DNA of 64,000 bases from JAJECS01 sp965262745 (GCA_965262745.1 OZ253558.1:1922001-1986000), one strand, 5' to 3'. Counted from the stretch's first letter, positions 17,019 through 25,675 are shown. Notes: generated from the letters alone by a model not told the origin. Made by a program: numbers and translations.

Positions 17019-17903
17019 TTAGACAGCGGTCGCCTCAGCCTGATCGTCGTCGTGCTGGGCGGCCGCGAGCTCAGCGTAGATCTGGGTCGTGGCAAGACTG
17101 GCGTGCCCAAGCAGCCGCTGCACCTGACGCACGTTGCCTTCCGCCCGCAGCCGGTGCGCGGCAAACGAATGCCGCAGCGTGTGCGGCGTGATGTGGGTCT
17201 TGATGCCGGCCCGGCGGGCGTAGGTCTTGATGATGAGCCAGAAACCTTGGCGCGTGAGCCGCGCGCCTCGGTGATTGAGAAACAGCGCCGGTTCGGATGC
17301 GTGCGGCTTGAGTCCGGGGCGACCGGCCGCCAGATAGTCCTGCACGGCGCCCAACGCTCGGCCGCCGAGCGGCACGCGGCGCTCGCCGGCGCCGTTGCGC
17401 GCGAGCGTGATCATCTCCTCGGCCTGATCCACATCGTCCACGTCCAGCGCCGCGAGCTCGGACACGCGCATGCCGGTGGCGTAGAGCGCCTCGAGCATGG
17501 CTCGGTCACGCAGACCATCGGGCGCCCGATCGCCGGCGGCCTCCCGCAAGAGGCGCTCGACCTGCGCGCGGCTCAGGGTCTGCGGGAGGCGCTTCTTGAC
17601 CCGAGCACCGTCGAGCCCCGCCGTGGGATCGCTCGCAACCGCGCCCGAGTTCAGCAGATAGCGATAGAGGGACTTCAGCGCCGCGAGCTTGCGCGCCTGC
17701 GACGATGCCTCGTACTCACGCTGGATCAACTCGTTCATGTACCCGCGCACGAATACCGGAGACACGTTCCAAGAGCCGCGTCGAGCACGAACCATGTACT
17801 TGCGAAACTGATTGAGGTCGCTGCGATACGCGGACAGCGTGTTTGCCGACAAGCCACGCTCGACGCGCAGATATTTGACAAAGTCCTCAATCGTGGCGTC
17901 CAT
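17019..17903 (-). CDS. XerC/XerD-type tyrosine recombinase with atypical lysine region
   Basis: The 294-residue length and two-domain layout match XerC/XerD. A SAM-like N-terminal domain covers residues 1-85 (LRVERGLSANTLSAYRSDL) and the catalytic domain about 110-290. R146 (TGMRVSE), H241 and R244 (HTLRH), H267 (LGHASL) and the nucleophile Y276 (TTQIYAEL) are present. The beta-hairpin that normally carries the catalytic lysine (GKGxKER in Xer proteins) reads RNGAGER here, with neither lysine. The enzyme may resolve chromosome dimers if active, but no dif-like site was identified. It diverges from larA. Confidence 0.85.
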   Translation of the reverse strand: MDATIEDFVKYLRVERGLSANTLSAYRSDLNQFRKYMVRARRGSWNVSPVFVRGYMNELIQREYEASSQARKLAALKSLYRYLLNSGAVASDPTAGLDGARVKKRLPQTLSRAQVERLLREAAGDRAPDGLRDRAMLEALYATGMRVSELAALDVDDVDQAEEMITLARNGAGERRVPLGGRALGAVQDYLAAGRPGLKPHASEPALFLNHRGARLTRQGFWLIIKTYARRAGIKTHITPHTLRHSFAAHRLRAEGNVRQVQRLLGHASLATTQIYAELAAAQHDDDQAEATAV

Positions 17904-17995
17904 CGCACCGCTTTCACCGAATCGGGAGGCATCTCGACGCGGTGTTCCGAGCGCCCGCGATGACCTCCCCGCAGGCTCTGGCCCCCTACGGGGAT

Positions 17996-18011
17996 ATTAT
18001 GTTAACACAAT
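17996..18011. promoter_or_regulatory. AT-rich 16-base palindrome upstream of larA
   Basis: ATTATGTTAACACAAT is palindromic except for one base pair, centred on GTTAAC, in otherwise GC-rich DNA between the xer and larA genes. A TATTAT, a good -10 match, overlaps it at 17995-18000, but no -35 is evident. It may be an operator for larA or for the divergent xer gene. Confidence 0.45.
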
Positions 18012-18073
18012 CCGAAGGCGGCCAAGGCAGCAGCCGTGCATACAATCTCCCGAGATTCGGCCGAGGAATAGCT

Positions 18074-19330
18074 GTGCGTGTGACCCTGGCCTACGGGACA
18101 AATGGCCTGCCCGTCAGTTTCCGACGTCCAGTGGACGTGATCGAGCCCGCCGAGGGCAAGCCGCTCGATGACCCGCGCGAGGCGCTGCGCGCAGCCCTTC
18201 GCGACCCGATCGACGCCCGTCCATTGGGCGAGATCGCCGCATCGGGCGATCAGGTCGTGATCGTGATCAGCGACGTCACTCGTCCCGCTCCAAATCGCGC
18301 CATGGTCGGTGCGCTCCTAGGTGAGTTGGCGCACGTGCCGCCCGAGCAGATCACGCTGCTGATTGCCACGGGCCTGCACCGGCCATGCACGCCGGAAGAA
18401 ATCGAGGGCATGCTCGGGGCCGACATTGCCTCGGCGTATGCCGTCCGCAATCACGACGCGGCCGACGCGGACGCTTGCCGCGCGATCGGGCGCACATCGT
18501 CCGGGCGACCGGTCGCCATCAGCCAGGCATACCTGGACGCGGACGTGCGCATCACCGTGGGGCTCATCGAGCCGCACTTCTTCGCGGGGTTCAGCGGGGG
18601 CGCCAAGCTGGTGCTACCGGGCGTGGCGGCCGCCGGGAGCATCATGCGCAACCACGACGCCGAGCTCATCGGCGACCCAATGGCGCGCTGGGGCCAATTG
18701 GCCGGCAACCCCATTCACCAAGAGCAGCGGGAGGCGGCGCGCCTGGCGGGGTGCGAATTTGCCCTGAACGTGACGATAAACCCGGCCCGGCAGATCACCG
18801 GCGTGTATGCGGGAGCGTTGGAGCCGGCGCACGATGCCGGCTGCGAAGCGCTGGCCCGGGACGTGATGCGAGGCGTGAGCGAACCCTACGACGTGGTCGT
18901 GACGACGAACGGCGGCTTTCCGCTGGACCTCAATCTGTATCAAGCGGTCAAGGGCATGGACGCCGGCGCTCAGGTGGTGCGCGACGGCGGGCACGTGGTG
19001 TGCGCGGCGGAATGCCGGGAAGGCGCCGGCCACGGGGAATTCGTCCACATGCTGCGCGACCACGGGTCGCCGGCCGCGATGCTGGCGGGGATTGTTGCTC
19101 CCGGCCATCACCGGGTCGACCAGTGGCAGAACCAGATCTTTGCGCGCGTCCTCGGACGGGCCACGGTGCACCTGCATGCCGACGGCTTGGACGATGCCGC
19201 GGTGCGCGAGGCGTTCTGCGAGCCGTGCCCCGACATTGCCGAGCGCGTGGAGGAGCTGGCCGGCAGCGAGGGCCGCGTGTGCGTGCTGCCGCGGGGTCCG
19301 GAGACGATCCCGTACGTGCGGGCGGCGTGA
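18074..19330 (+). CDS. larA: LarA-like nickel-pincer racemase/epimerase
   Basis: The protein (418 residues) belongs to the lactate racemase LarA family. LarA uses a nickel-pincer nucleotide to interconvert L- and D-lactate; relatives act on other 2-hydroxyacids. Family motifs are DVTRPAPN (near residue 70), ATGLHRP (catalytic His region, near 95) and EPHFFAGFSGGAKLVLPG (near 160-180, containing the likely pincer-attachment lysine). GTG 18074 is chosen because GAGGAA lies six bases upstream and the length then equals the family norm; upstream ATGs only extend into non-homologous sequence. The cofactor-making genes larB, larC and larE are not in the window. The substrate may not be lactate. Confidence 0.88.
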   Translation: MRVTLAYGTNGLPVSFRRPVDVIEPAEGKPLDDPREALRAALRDPIDARPLGEIAASGDQVVIVISDVTRPAPNRAMVGALLGELAHVPPEQITLLIATGLHRPCTPEEIEGMLGADIASAYAVRNHDAADADACRAIGRTSSGRPVAISQAYLDADVRITVGLIEPHFFAGFSGGAKLVLPGVAAAGSIMRNHDAELIGDPMARWGQLAGNPIHQEQREAARLAGCEFALNVTINPARQITGVYAGALEPAHDAGCEALARDVMRGVSEPYDVVVTTNGGFPLDLNLYQAVKGMDAGAQVVRDGGHVVCAAECREGAGHGEFVHMLRDHGSPAAMLAGIVAPGHHRVDQWQNQIFARVLGRATVHLHADGLDDAAVREAFCEPCPDIAERVEELAGSEGRVCVLPRGPETIPYVRAA

Positions 19331-19340
19331 GCCGCCGGAG

Positions 19341-19757
19341 CTAGCGCCGGCGCAGCAGTCGCTGGACCTCGACGCGCAGGCAGCGGTCCTGCACGGCCTT
19401 CAAGCCGTCCGCCTCGGCAATCGCCATCGCCTCGTCATTGCGGATGCCCTGTTGCAGCCAGAGCGCACTGGCGCCGATCTCGACCGCCGCCCGCGCGATA
19501 TCGACGCAATGCTCGGGCCGCCGAAACACATTGACGATGTCCACATGGCCGTCGATCTGGCCAAGGTCCGCAACTGCGTCCGCCCCGTTCACGACCGTCT
19601 CATTGGGGTTGACGGGCACGATGTCGAAGCCGTTGGCCTTGAGGAACAGGGCCACGCCATTGCTCGGCCGCGCGGAATTGCTGGAGAGCCCCACGACGGC
19701 AATGCGGTGGCTCTGCTGGATGATCTCGCGCAGGTCGTCGTCGTTTGTGACCGGCAT
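19341..19757 (-). CDS. CoA-binding domain protein (YccU-like)
   Basis: A 138-residue single-domain Rossmann-type CoA-binding protein. Motifs are IAVVGLSSNSARPSN (nucleotide-binding loop, residues about 18-32), FDIVPVNPNE near 45, DIVNVFRRPEH near 75 and ALWLQQGI near 100. ATG 19757 has GAGGTGAGG upstream and starts at the homology; the longer frame to 19808 does not. These small proteins are widespread and of unknown function. It converges on larA with 10 bases between the stops. Confidence 0.87.
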   Translation of the reverse strand: MPVTNDDDLREIIQQSHRIAVVGLSSNSARPSNGVALFLKANGFDIVPVNPNETVVNGADAVADLGQIDGHVDIVNVFRRPEHCVDIARAAVEIGASALWLQQGIRNDEAMAIAEADGLKAVQDRCLRVEVQRLLRRR

Positions 19758-19933
19758 GCTCGGGGCCTCACCTCTCCAGCGACGACCGGCGCCGCCGTGT
19801 GCTAACAACTACGAGTAGTCCGTACGCTCGGATCCAGGCAGCCGCCCACCGGCCGAGCGGCGCCGGGTGTCGGGGATGGCAGCGGGTAAACTGGGCGAGG
19901 CGCGGTACGCGCATCCGACGAGAGGTCTTCCCC

Positions 19934-20131
19934 GTGGCTGACGAGCCCCACGAGCACGTCTTTCAGGAAATCTATCAGAGCGATACGGTCGCTATCTCCG
20001 AGGAGACCACCCACCAGACGATTACCGTGGAACTGTTCGACCGCGGCGTGGTCATCCACATGGAGCGCGACGAAGCGCTTGAACTCGCCCAGGCGTTTAC
20101 GGCCGCCAGCCGGTATCTCGAGGAGGCATGA
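19934..20131 (+). CDS. small hypothetical protein upstream of groES
   Basis: A 65-residue acidic protein starts at GTG 19934, with GAGAGG eight bases upstream. It contains beta-type segments (QTITVELFDRGVVIHM) followed by a helix (DEALELAQAFTAASRYLEE), a compact beta-beta-alpha layout. No Cys, no signal peptide, no recognised family. A promoter for groES lies between the two genes, so they need not be co-transcribed. Confidence 0.65.
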   Translation: MADEPHEHVFQEIYQSDTVAISEETTHQTITVELFDRGVVIHMERDEALELAQAFTAASRYLEEA

Positions 20132-20174
20132 CCAACGGCTGGGGGATCGAACGGGCTTGAACGGCCGATTCGCA

Positions 20175-20203
20175 TTGAGACCGGGACAGGTCTTGGCTAG
20201 AAT
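20175..20203 (+). promoter_or_regulatory. Vegetative promoter of groES
   Basis: TTGAGA (20175-20180) and TAGAAT (20198-20203) are separated by an ideal 17 bases, about 95 bases before the groES start. TTGGCACTC immediately downstream (20203-20211) resembles one half of the CIRCE heat-shock operator (TTAGCACTC), but the second half is absent. Confidence 0.65.
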
Positions 20204-20298
20204 TGGCACTCGCCCGGGCCGGCGGCCACCTAAACAAGGCAAGCGCGTTCGCGCGGCCCCGCCCCGGTACGTAACCGTATTGTACGGAGGAGAACTGA

Positions 20299-20601
20299 AT
20301 GACTGAAGTGGCGACCAAAGTCCGCCCGATGGGTGACCGCATCCTCATCCGGCCCGAGAGCCGCGAGGAAAAGACGAAGAGCGGGCTGGTGCTGCCGGAT
20401 ACCGCCAAAGAGAAGCCCATGGAGGGCGTGGTGGTGGCGGTAGGCCGCGGCCGCGTGTCCGACGATGGCAACGTGATCGAAGTCGACGTGAAGGAAGGCG
20501 ACCGGGTGCTGTTCGCCAAGTACTCGGGCACCGAAATTCGAATCGATGAAGCAGACCTTCTCATCATTGCGGAGCGCGACCTGCTGGCGGTCCTCAGCTA
20601 G
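20299..20601 (+). CDS. groES: co-chaperonin GroES
   Basis: This 100-residue protein is the 10-kDa co-chaperonin that caps GroEL. It shows the family opening VRPMGDRILIRP, the mobile-loop region EEKTKSGLVLPDTAKEKP (residues about 23-40), the GVVVAVGRGR segment and the EGDRVLFAKYSGTEI signature. GGAGGA lies eight bases before the ATG. The groEL-like frame follows directly, in a different frame with no clear start codon between them. Confidence 0.96.
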   Translation: MTEVATKVRPMGDRILIRPESREEKTKSGLVLPDTAKEKPMEGVVVAVGRGRVSDDGNVIEVDVKEGDRVLFAKYSGTEIRIDEADLLIIAERDLLAVLS

Positions 20602-20690
20602 CCCGGGGTCACGCGGAGGCCGAAGCGGTCGCATCCGTTAGCACCGCGCGGCCGAAGCTCGTTCGCATTGGCGCGCCCGCTCGCGAGGCA

Positions 20691-22283
20691 TTGCGAGCGG
20701 GCGTAGACCTTGCCGCCAACCTCATCGGGGCCACTCTGGGACCGGGCGGTCGCAACGTGGCGTACACGCGCAGCCTGAGTGCCCCGCGCGTGACCAACGA
20801 CGGCGCCACCATCGCGAATGAGCTGGAAGAGGTGCGCGATCCGGTCCTCGATCTCGGCCTGCAACTCATGCGACGCGCGGCCCAGACCGCCGACGACACC
20901 AGCGGCGACGGCACTACGACCGCCGTGGTGCTGGCCCAGGCCATCGTTCACCGCGGCCTCTACAACATCGCCGCCGGCGCCAACGGTGTGCGCCTGCGCG
21001 ACGGTCTCGAGCGCGGGGCCGCGGCGGCGATCGCGGCGTTGCGTGATCTCGCGCGTCCGGTGGAGTCGACCGAGCAACTTCGGCACGTGGCCACGGTCTC
21101 GTCCGAAGATGAGCCGCTGGGACGCCTGATCGCGGAGATGGCGGTGGCGGTCGGTCCGGACGGTCTGATCATGGCCGATTTCCACCGCGGCACCGGACGC
21201 CTCCAGGCGCGCTACATCGACGGCATGCAGATCGATCGCGGTTGGCTCTCCCCCTTCTTCAACGAAGGCGCGAGCCGCATCCAAGTGACGCTGGAAGAAC
21301 CATTGGTCCTGCTGACGGATCGCGACCTGGACCATGAGCGCGAGCTCGTGCCCGTGCTCGACAAGCTGCGCCACAGTGGGCGCGCGACCATCTTGGTGGT
21401 GGCCAAGACGGTGCGCGACCGCGCCCTGCACTTGCTGCTGCACAACCGCGCCCAAGGAACACTCAACGTCATCGCGATCAAGGCGCCGTCGTTTGGCCTT
21501 GAGATGCGCGAGATGTTGGAAGACTTGGCAGCGCTGACGGGCGCCACGGTCGTTTCGGAAGGCTCGGGCGTGGCCTGGGACGACGTGCCACTGGCATGGC
21601 TCGGGAGTTGTCGTCGCGTCGTCGTCAACCGAGAGGCAACGGTGATCCTGGAAGGCCAGGGCCGCAAGGCTGAGATTCAGGACCGCCAGCGGCAACTGCG
21701 GACGCAGCTGCAGCAGGCGCACACCGGCGTGGATCGCCGCAGACTTGAGCAGCGTGTCGCCCGACTGGGCGAGGCGGTGGGCCAAATCCTGGTTGGCGGC
21801 ATCACCGAGCAGGAACGCCGCGCGCTCAAGGACAAGGCCGACGATGCCGTGGCGGCGGTGCGCCACGCGCGCCAGGCCGGCGTGGTGCCTGGCGGCGGCG
21901 CCTCGCTCCTGCGCGCGCAGGAAGCCGTCGCCCGCGAGGCCGACAAGCTAACCGGGGATGCCGCCACAGGCGCGCGCACGCTGCACGACGCGCTCGAAGC
22001 TCCTATCCGGCGGATCGCCAGAAACGCCGGCGAGCGGCCGTCGGTGGTCCTCCACCGCGTTCGACAGATGGACCCGTGGGGAACCTGGGACGCGCTGCGC
22101 CGCGAATACGTGGACGCCTACGCCAGCGGTTTGCTCGATCCGCTCACAACAGAGATCGGCGCGCTGCGAGCCGCCACCAGCGTTGGGCAAATGGTGCTGA
22201 CCACCGACGCAATCGTCTGCGAGCGGCGGCCGACGCCGATCCCGCGCAACCCTCGCCCCGCTAAGACGCGGAGTCCGTTCTAG
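20691..22283 (+). CDS. groEL: divergent chaperonin GroEL
   Basis: From TTG 20691 the protein has 530 residues. It keeps the equatorial ATP-binding elements (ATLGPGGRNV, VTNDGATIA, TSGDGTTTAVVLAQAI), an apical domain (GMQIDRGWLSPFF, NVIAIKAPSFG) and the PGGGASLLRA region. The C-terminus ends in a basic PRNPRPAKTRSPF tail rather than the usual Gly-Met repeat, and overall it is more divergent than a housekeeping GroEL. Homology begins about 15 codons before TTG 20691 (LVRIGAPAREAL equals the usual LxFGEEARRAL), yet no ATG, GTG or TTG precedes it in frame after the TGA at 20547. An unusual start or a sequence error is likely. Probably a client-specialised paralogue. Confidence 0.88.
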   Translation: MRAGVDLAANLIGATLGPGGRNVAYTRSLSAPRVTNDGATIANELEEVRDPVLDLGLQLMRRAAQTADDTSGDGTTTAVVLAQAIVHRGLYNIAAGANGVRLRDGLERGAAAAIAALRDLARPVESTEQLRHVATVSSEDEPLGRLIAEMAVAVGPDGLIMADFHRGTGRLQARYIDGMQIDRGWLSPFFNEGASRIQVTLEEPLVLLTDRDLDHERELVPVLDKLRHSGRATILVVAKTVRDRALHLLLHNRAQGTLNVIAIKAPSFGLEMREMLEDLAALTGATVVSEGSGVAWDDVPLAWLGSCRRVVVNREATVILEGQGRKAEIQDRQRQLRTQLQQAHTGVDRRRLEQRVARLGEAVGQILVGGITEQERRALKDKADDAVAAVRHARQAGVVPGGGASLLRAQEAVAREADKLTGDAATGARTLHDALEAPIRRIARNAGERPSVVLHRVRQMDPWGTWDALRREYVDAYASGLLDPLTTEIGALRAATSVGQMVLTTDAIVCERRPTPIPRNPRPAKTRSPF

Positions 22284-22338
22284 GCTGCTCGGGCCGCGCG
22301 CGCGTGTGCCACGATGACGGCGCGCGCCGCACTGCCAC

Positions 22339-23538
22339 GTGAGACGACCCCCGCTGCCAGAACCGTTTGACTTCGAGTCGTCGCTCAGCGCGGTGGGACG
22401 ACGACCAGGCCGCGGAAGCGCGATGGTCACCCCGGGGCGTGCGAGCGGCCCGGTCGTGGCCGACCTGACCGTGGGTCAGCCGGCGGTTGACGTGCTGCCC
22501 CTGGAGCAGTTGGCGGAAGCGGCGCGAGCCGCGCTCCCGGGCAATCCCAAAGCGCTGCTCTACACGCATACCGAAGGTGCGGCGGAACTCATCGATGTGG
22601 TGCGGGCCAAACTGCGCCACTACGAAGGGCTGGACCTCGACAGAGACCAGGTCGCCATCACCAATGGCTCGGGCCAGGCGATCGACATGATTCTGCGGAC
22701 GTTCACCGAGCTCGACGGCCCGCTGGCGCTGGATGAGGCGTCGTTCGGCGCCTTGCCGGCGCGTCGGACCACCAACAACGGCCACCACATCCCATTCGAC
22801 CACGAGGGTCCGCAGCCGGAGGCGCTCACCCGGCTCGCCCGCGAGCTCGGACGGCCATTTCTGTTCTATACGATGCCGACGTTTCAAAACCCCATGGGCG
22901 TGACGACGAGCACGGCACGGCGCCGCGAGTTGTTGGAGGTCTGCCGCACAGCGGGCATTCCGATCCTGGAGGATGATGCGTACTACGAGTTGCGCTACGA
23001 CGGTGCGGCGGTGCCGTCGCTGCTGGAGCTGGATGGCGGCAGCGGCCTGGTGGTGCGGACGGGCACGTTTTCAAAAATCCTGGGGGCCGGCATTCGCCTC
23101 GGCTGGATGGCGAGCGCGGTGCCCGTGGTCGACCGAGTGTTGCGGCTCAAGCCGGATAGCGGGACGAGCCCCTTCGCCTCGGCCATCGCGGCCCAGTTCA
23201 TGCAGGACCACATGCAGGCGCAGATCGCCCGCGTGCAGGCGTTCTACCGCGGCAAGCGGGACCTCATCGTGCGCGCGCTCGACCGACATCTTGGCGGTCG
23301 CGCCACGTGGCGCACGCCGGAAGGCGGGTTTTTCGTCTGGATCACATTCGACTCATCGCGCGACATCGCGGCGATCGTGCGCCGGTGCGCCGAGCGAGGC
23401 GTGCGCATACGCAGCGGCGCGGACTTTCGGTTGGACCGGGATCCTCTCCACTCGATTCGGTTGGCGTTCAGCCACGCTGAGCCGCGGGCCATCGAGGAGG
23501 GCGTGGCCATCCTGGGCGAGGTGGTGGCGGAGTCGTGA
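22339..23538 (+). CDS. PLP-dependent aminotransferase (class I/II, MocR/aminoadipate type)
   Basis: The protein is a 399-residue fold-type I aminotransferase resembling 2-aminoadipate aminotransferases and the MocR catalytic domain, without a helix-turn-helix domain. The PLP lysine lies in GTFSKILGAGIRLGW (near residue 245). TMPTFQNPMG (near 180) and EDDAYYELRYDG (near 215) form the cofactor pocket, and RLAFSH near the end is the carboxylate-binding arginine. It starts at GTG 22339. Its stop overlaps the next gene's start (GTGA), so it leads a translationally coupled operon with two Ldh-family enzymes. Substrate unknown; an amino acid whose oxo-acid or imine is then reduced would fit the context. 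Confidence 0.88.
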   Translation: MRRPPLPEPFDFESSLSAVGRRPGRGSAMVTPGRASGPVVADLTVGQPAVDVLPLEQLAEAARAALPGNPKALLYTHTEGAAELIDVVRAKLRHYEGLDLDRDQVAITNGSGQAIDMILRTFTELDGPLALDEASFGALPARRTTNNGHHIPFDHEGPQPEALTRLARELGRPFLFYTMPTFQNPMGVTTSTARRRELLEVCRTAGIPILEDDAYYELRYDGAAVPSLLELDGGSGLVVRTGTFSKILGAGIRLGWMASAVPVVDRVLRLKPDSGTSPFASAIAAQFMQDHMQAQIARVQAFYRGKRDLIVRALDRHLGGRATWRTPEGGFFVWITFDSSRDIAAIVRRCAERGVRIRSGADFRLDRDPLHSIRLAFSHAEPRAIEEGVAILGEVVAES

Positions 23539-24584
23539 CCGACATGCCGCGAATCGACCACGGGACCATGCGGGCGTTCGCCGCCGAGGTGATGGCCGCC
23601 GCCGGATGTTCGGCCGCAGAGGCAGATATCGTCGCGGAGGTGCTAGTGGAGGCCGATTTGCGCGGCGTGTATTCGCACGGGGTGATGCGTCTCACGCCGT
23701 ACACCGAGTGGATTCGCGATGGCCGGATGCGCCCAGGCGCCGAGATTCGGGAAGTTGCATCGAGTCCGGCGATGGCCGTGCTCGACGCCGGCGCAGCCGT
23801 CGGTCCGCTATCCGCCGCCGTCGGCGTGGACCGAGCGGTGGAGCTTGCGAAGGCGGGCGCCACGGGTTTCGTCTTCGTGCGGAACGGCACGCACTTCGGT
23901 CCGGCGGCGCACTGGGCGCTGCGCGCGGCGGCCCACGATTGCATTGGGTTCTGTGTCAGCAACGGCGGCGGCGTGGCAGGCGTGCTGGCCTATGGCAGCC
24001 GGGAGGTGGCCCTGACCAACGGCCCCATCGCGTGGGCGATCCCCGGCAAGCGACATCCGGCGCTGGTGGCCGACATGGCGGTTGGCGCGGCCGCGATGGG
24101 CAAGGTGCGAGTGGCGCAGGCCGCCGGCACGTCGATTCCAGCCGACTGGGGCGTGGATGCGTCCGGTCAGCCGACCACCGACCCCGCCGCGCTGGTGAAC
24201 CTCATTCCGTTCGCCGGCCCCAAGGGCTTCGGCCTCGGGATCGTGACGGAGACGCTGGCTGGCATCCTCGCCGGCGCGGTGCCGCGGGCAAACCGGACGC
24301 CGGACAGTCCGCAGCCGGTGGGCCAGGTGTTCGGGGCGATCAACATAGCGGCGTTCCGGCCCGTGGCGGAGTTCCACGCGGACGTCGACGAGACCATCGA
24401 CCGGTTGCACGCCATCCCGCCCGCCGAGGGGTCAGCCGGGGTGCTGGCCCCGGGCGAGCCGGAATGGCGGAATCGCGCGCGATCGATGGCGGAAGGGCTG
24501 GAGTATCCACCCGGTCTGCTCGACGACGTCGCCGCCACCGCCCGCGGTCTCGGTGTGGCGCCATTCTGGAGTCAACCCCGATGA
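23535..24584 (+). CDS. Ldh-family oxidoreductase, copy 2
   Basis: A 349-residue Ldh_2-family NAD(P)-dependent enzyme. Motifs are RGVYSHGVMRL (near 46), RNGTHFGPAAHWALRA (near 118) and TNGPIAWAIPGKRHP (near 158), with GPKGFGLGIV near 235 for nucleotide and active-site binding. The first GTG (23535) overlaps the aminotransferase stop. An ATG (MPRIDHG) four codons in is an alternative. Family members reduce oxo-acids or cyclic imines or oxidise hydroxy-acids; adjacency to an aminotransferase makes an imine or oxo-acid reductase plausible. Directly followed by another, clearly different family member. Confidence 0.9.
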   Translation: MTDMPRIDHGTMRAFAAEVMAAAGCSAAEADIVAEVLVEADLRGVYSHGVMRLTPYTEWIRDGRMRPGAEIREVASSPAMAVLDAGAAVGPLSAAVGVDRAVELAKAGATGFVFVRNGTHFGPAAHWALRAAAHDCIGFCVSNGGGVAGVLAYGSREVALTNGPIAWAIPGKRHPALVADMAVGAAAMGKVRVAQAAGTSIPADWGVDASGQPTTDPAALVNLIPFAGPKGFGLGIVTETLAGILAGAVPRANRTPDSPQPVGQVFGAINIAAFRPVAEFHADVDETIDRLHAIPPAEGSAGVLAPGEPEWRNRARSMAEGLEYPPGLLDDVAATARGLGVAPFWSQPR

Positions 24585-25675
24585 CCACCGCGCCACACGT
24601 TTCCTACGACACCTCAGGGCCCTCGGTCACGCGTGAGGAGCTCGAAGCATTCGCCAGCGGTTTGCTGCAAGCCGTCGGCATGGACCTCGAAGACGCGGAC
24701 TTCACGGCGCGGACGCTGGTGCACGCGGACCTGCGTGGGGTGCATTCGCATGGGGTGCGAATGCTGCCCCTCTATGTGCGGACGCTTTCGAGCGGCTCCA
24801 TGAATCCCCGGCCCATGGTGCGGGAAATCACGAGCGGCCCGGGCCATGCGACGTTCGACGGCGACAACGGGCTGGGCCAAGTCGCCGCCGGCATGGCCAT
24901 GGAGCGGGCGATCGAGCTGGCGCGGGCGTACGGCGTGGGGACGACGGTGGTCGGCAATACCGGCCACTTCGGCGCGGCTGGGTACTGGGTCATCATGGCG
25001 GCGGAGGCTGGCTGCGTAGGCTATTGCGCCAGCAACCTGCGCGGCCCCGTGTTGCTGGCGACCGGAGGGCGGGGAGGGGCCGCCGGCAACAACCCGCTGG
25101 CCTGGGCCTTCCCCGGCGAGCGCCACCGCCCCACGGTGCTGGACATGGCAACGGGGGCCGTGGCGCTGGGAAAGATTGCGGCGCTGGGCGAAGGCGGGCT
25201 TCAAGCCCCGAATGGCGTCGCGGCCGATGCCGAGGGCCGGCCGACCCGCGATCCGGCCAAGGTGGCCTTTGTAATGCCCGCCGCGGGCGCCAAGGGATAT
25301 TCGCTGGCGGTGCTGCACGACGTGCTGGTAGGCGCGCTGACCGGCGGCGGATCGGCGCTGCAGAAGGAGCCGCTGGTACTCGGCGGGCCGATGGACGGCG
25401 GGCTGTTCTTCATGGCCATCGACATTTCGGCGGCAATGCCGCTGCTGGACTTCACCGCCGCGATGGACGCGCAAACCGACGCCGTGAACGACCTCCAACC
25501 GGCTGAGGGCGTAGACCGCGTGAGCATGCCAGGCCAGATCGAGTGGGATCTCTATGACGAGCGGGTCGTCTCAGGCATCCCGTTTCCGGCAGGCGTGCTC
25601 GATTCGGTGACCGAGGTCGCGGCGCAGTACGGCGTGGCCGCGCCCTGGCCGTCGGATAAGCTCCGAAGCTCCTAG
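24581..25675 (+). CDS. Ldh-family oxidoreductase, copy 3
   Basis: A 364-residue Ldh_2-family protein starting at ATG 24581, which overlaps the stop of copy 2 (ATGA). Motifs are RGVHSHGVRMLPLY (near 53), GNTGHFGAAGYWVIMA (near 125) and GNNPLAWAFPGERHRP (near 170), with AKGYSLAVLHDVL near 242. The two adjacent copies differ widely in sequence, so they probably handle different substrates or different steps rather than being a fresh duplication. It is followed 15 bases later by a cysteine-synthase-like gene. Confidence 0.9.
   Translation: MTTAPHVSYDTSGPSVTREELEAFASGLLQAVGMDLEDADFTARTLVHADLRGVHSHGVRMLPLYVRTLSSGSMNPRPMVREITSGPGHATFDGDNGLGQVAAGMAMERAIELARAYGVGTTVVGNTGHFGAAGYWVIMAAEAGCVGYCASNLRGPVLLATGGRGGAAGNNPLAWAFPGERHRPTVLDMATGAVALGKIAALGEGGLQAPNGVAADAEGRPTRDPAKVAFVMPAAGAKGYSLAVLHDVLVGALTGGGSALQKEPLVLGGPMDGGLFFMAIDISAAMPLLDFTAAMDAQTDAVNDLQPAEGVDRVSMPGQIEWDLYDERVVSGIPFPAGVLDSVTEVAAQYGVAAPWPSDKLRSS

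Noticed and set aside
19321..19336. Hairpin GGCGGC-GTGA-GCCGCC at the larA stop as a terminator
   Set aside because: Short stem without a U-tract in GC-rich DNA; can arise by chance.
20203..20230. CIRCE (HrcA) operator in front of groES
   Set aside because: Only the left half (TTGGCACTC) is recognisable; the expected GAGTGCTAA half nine bases later is absent.
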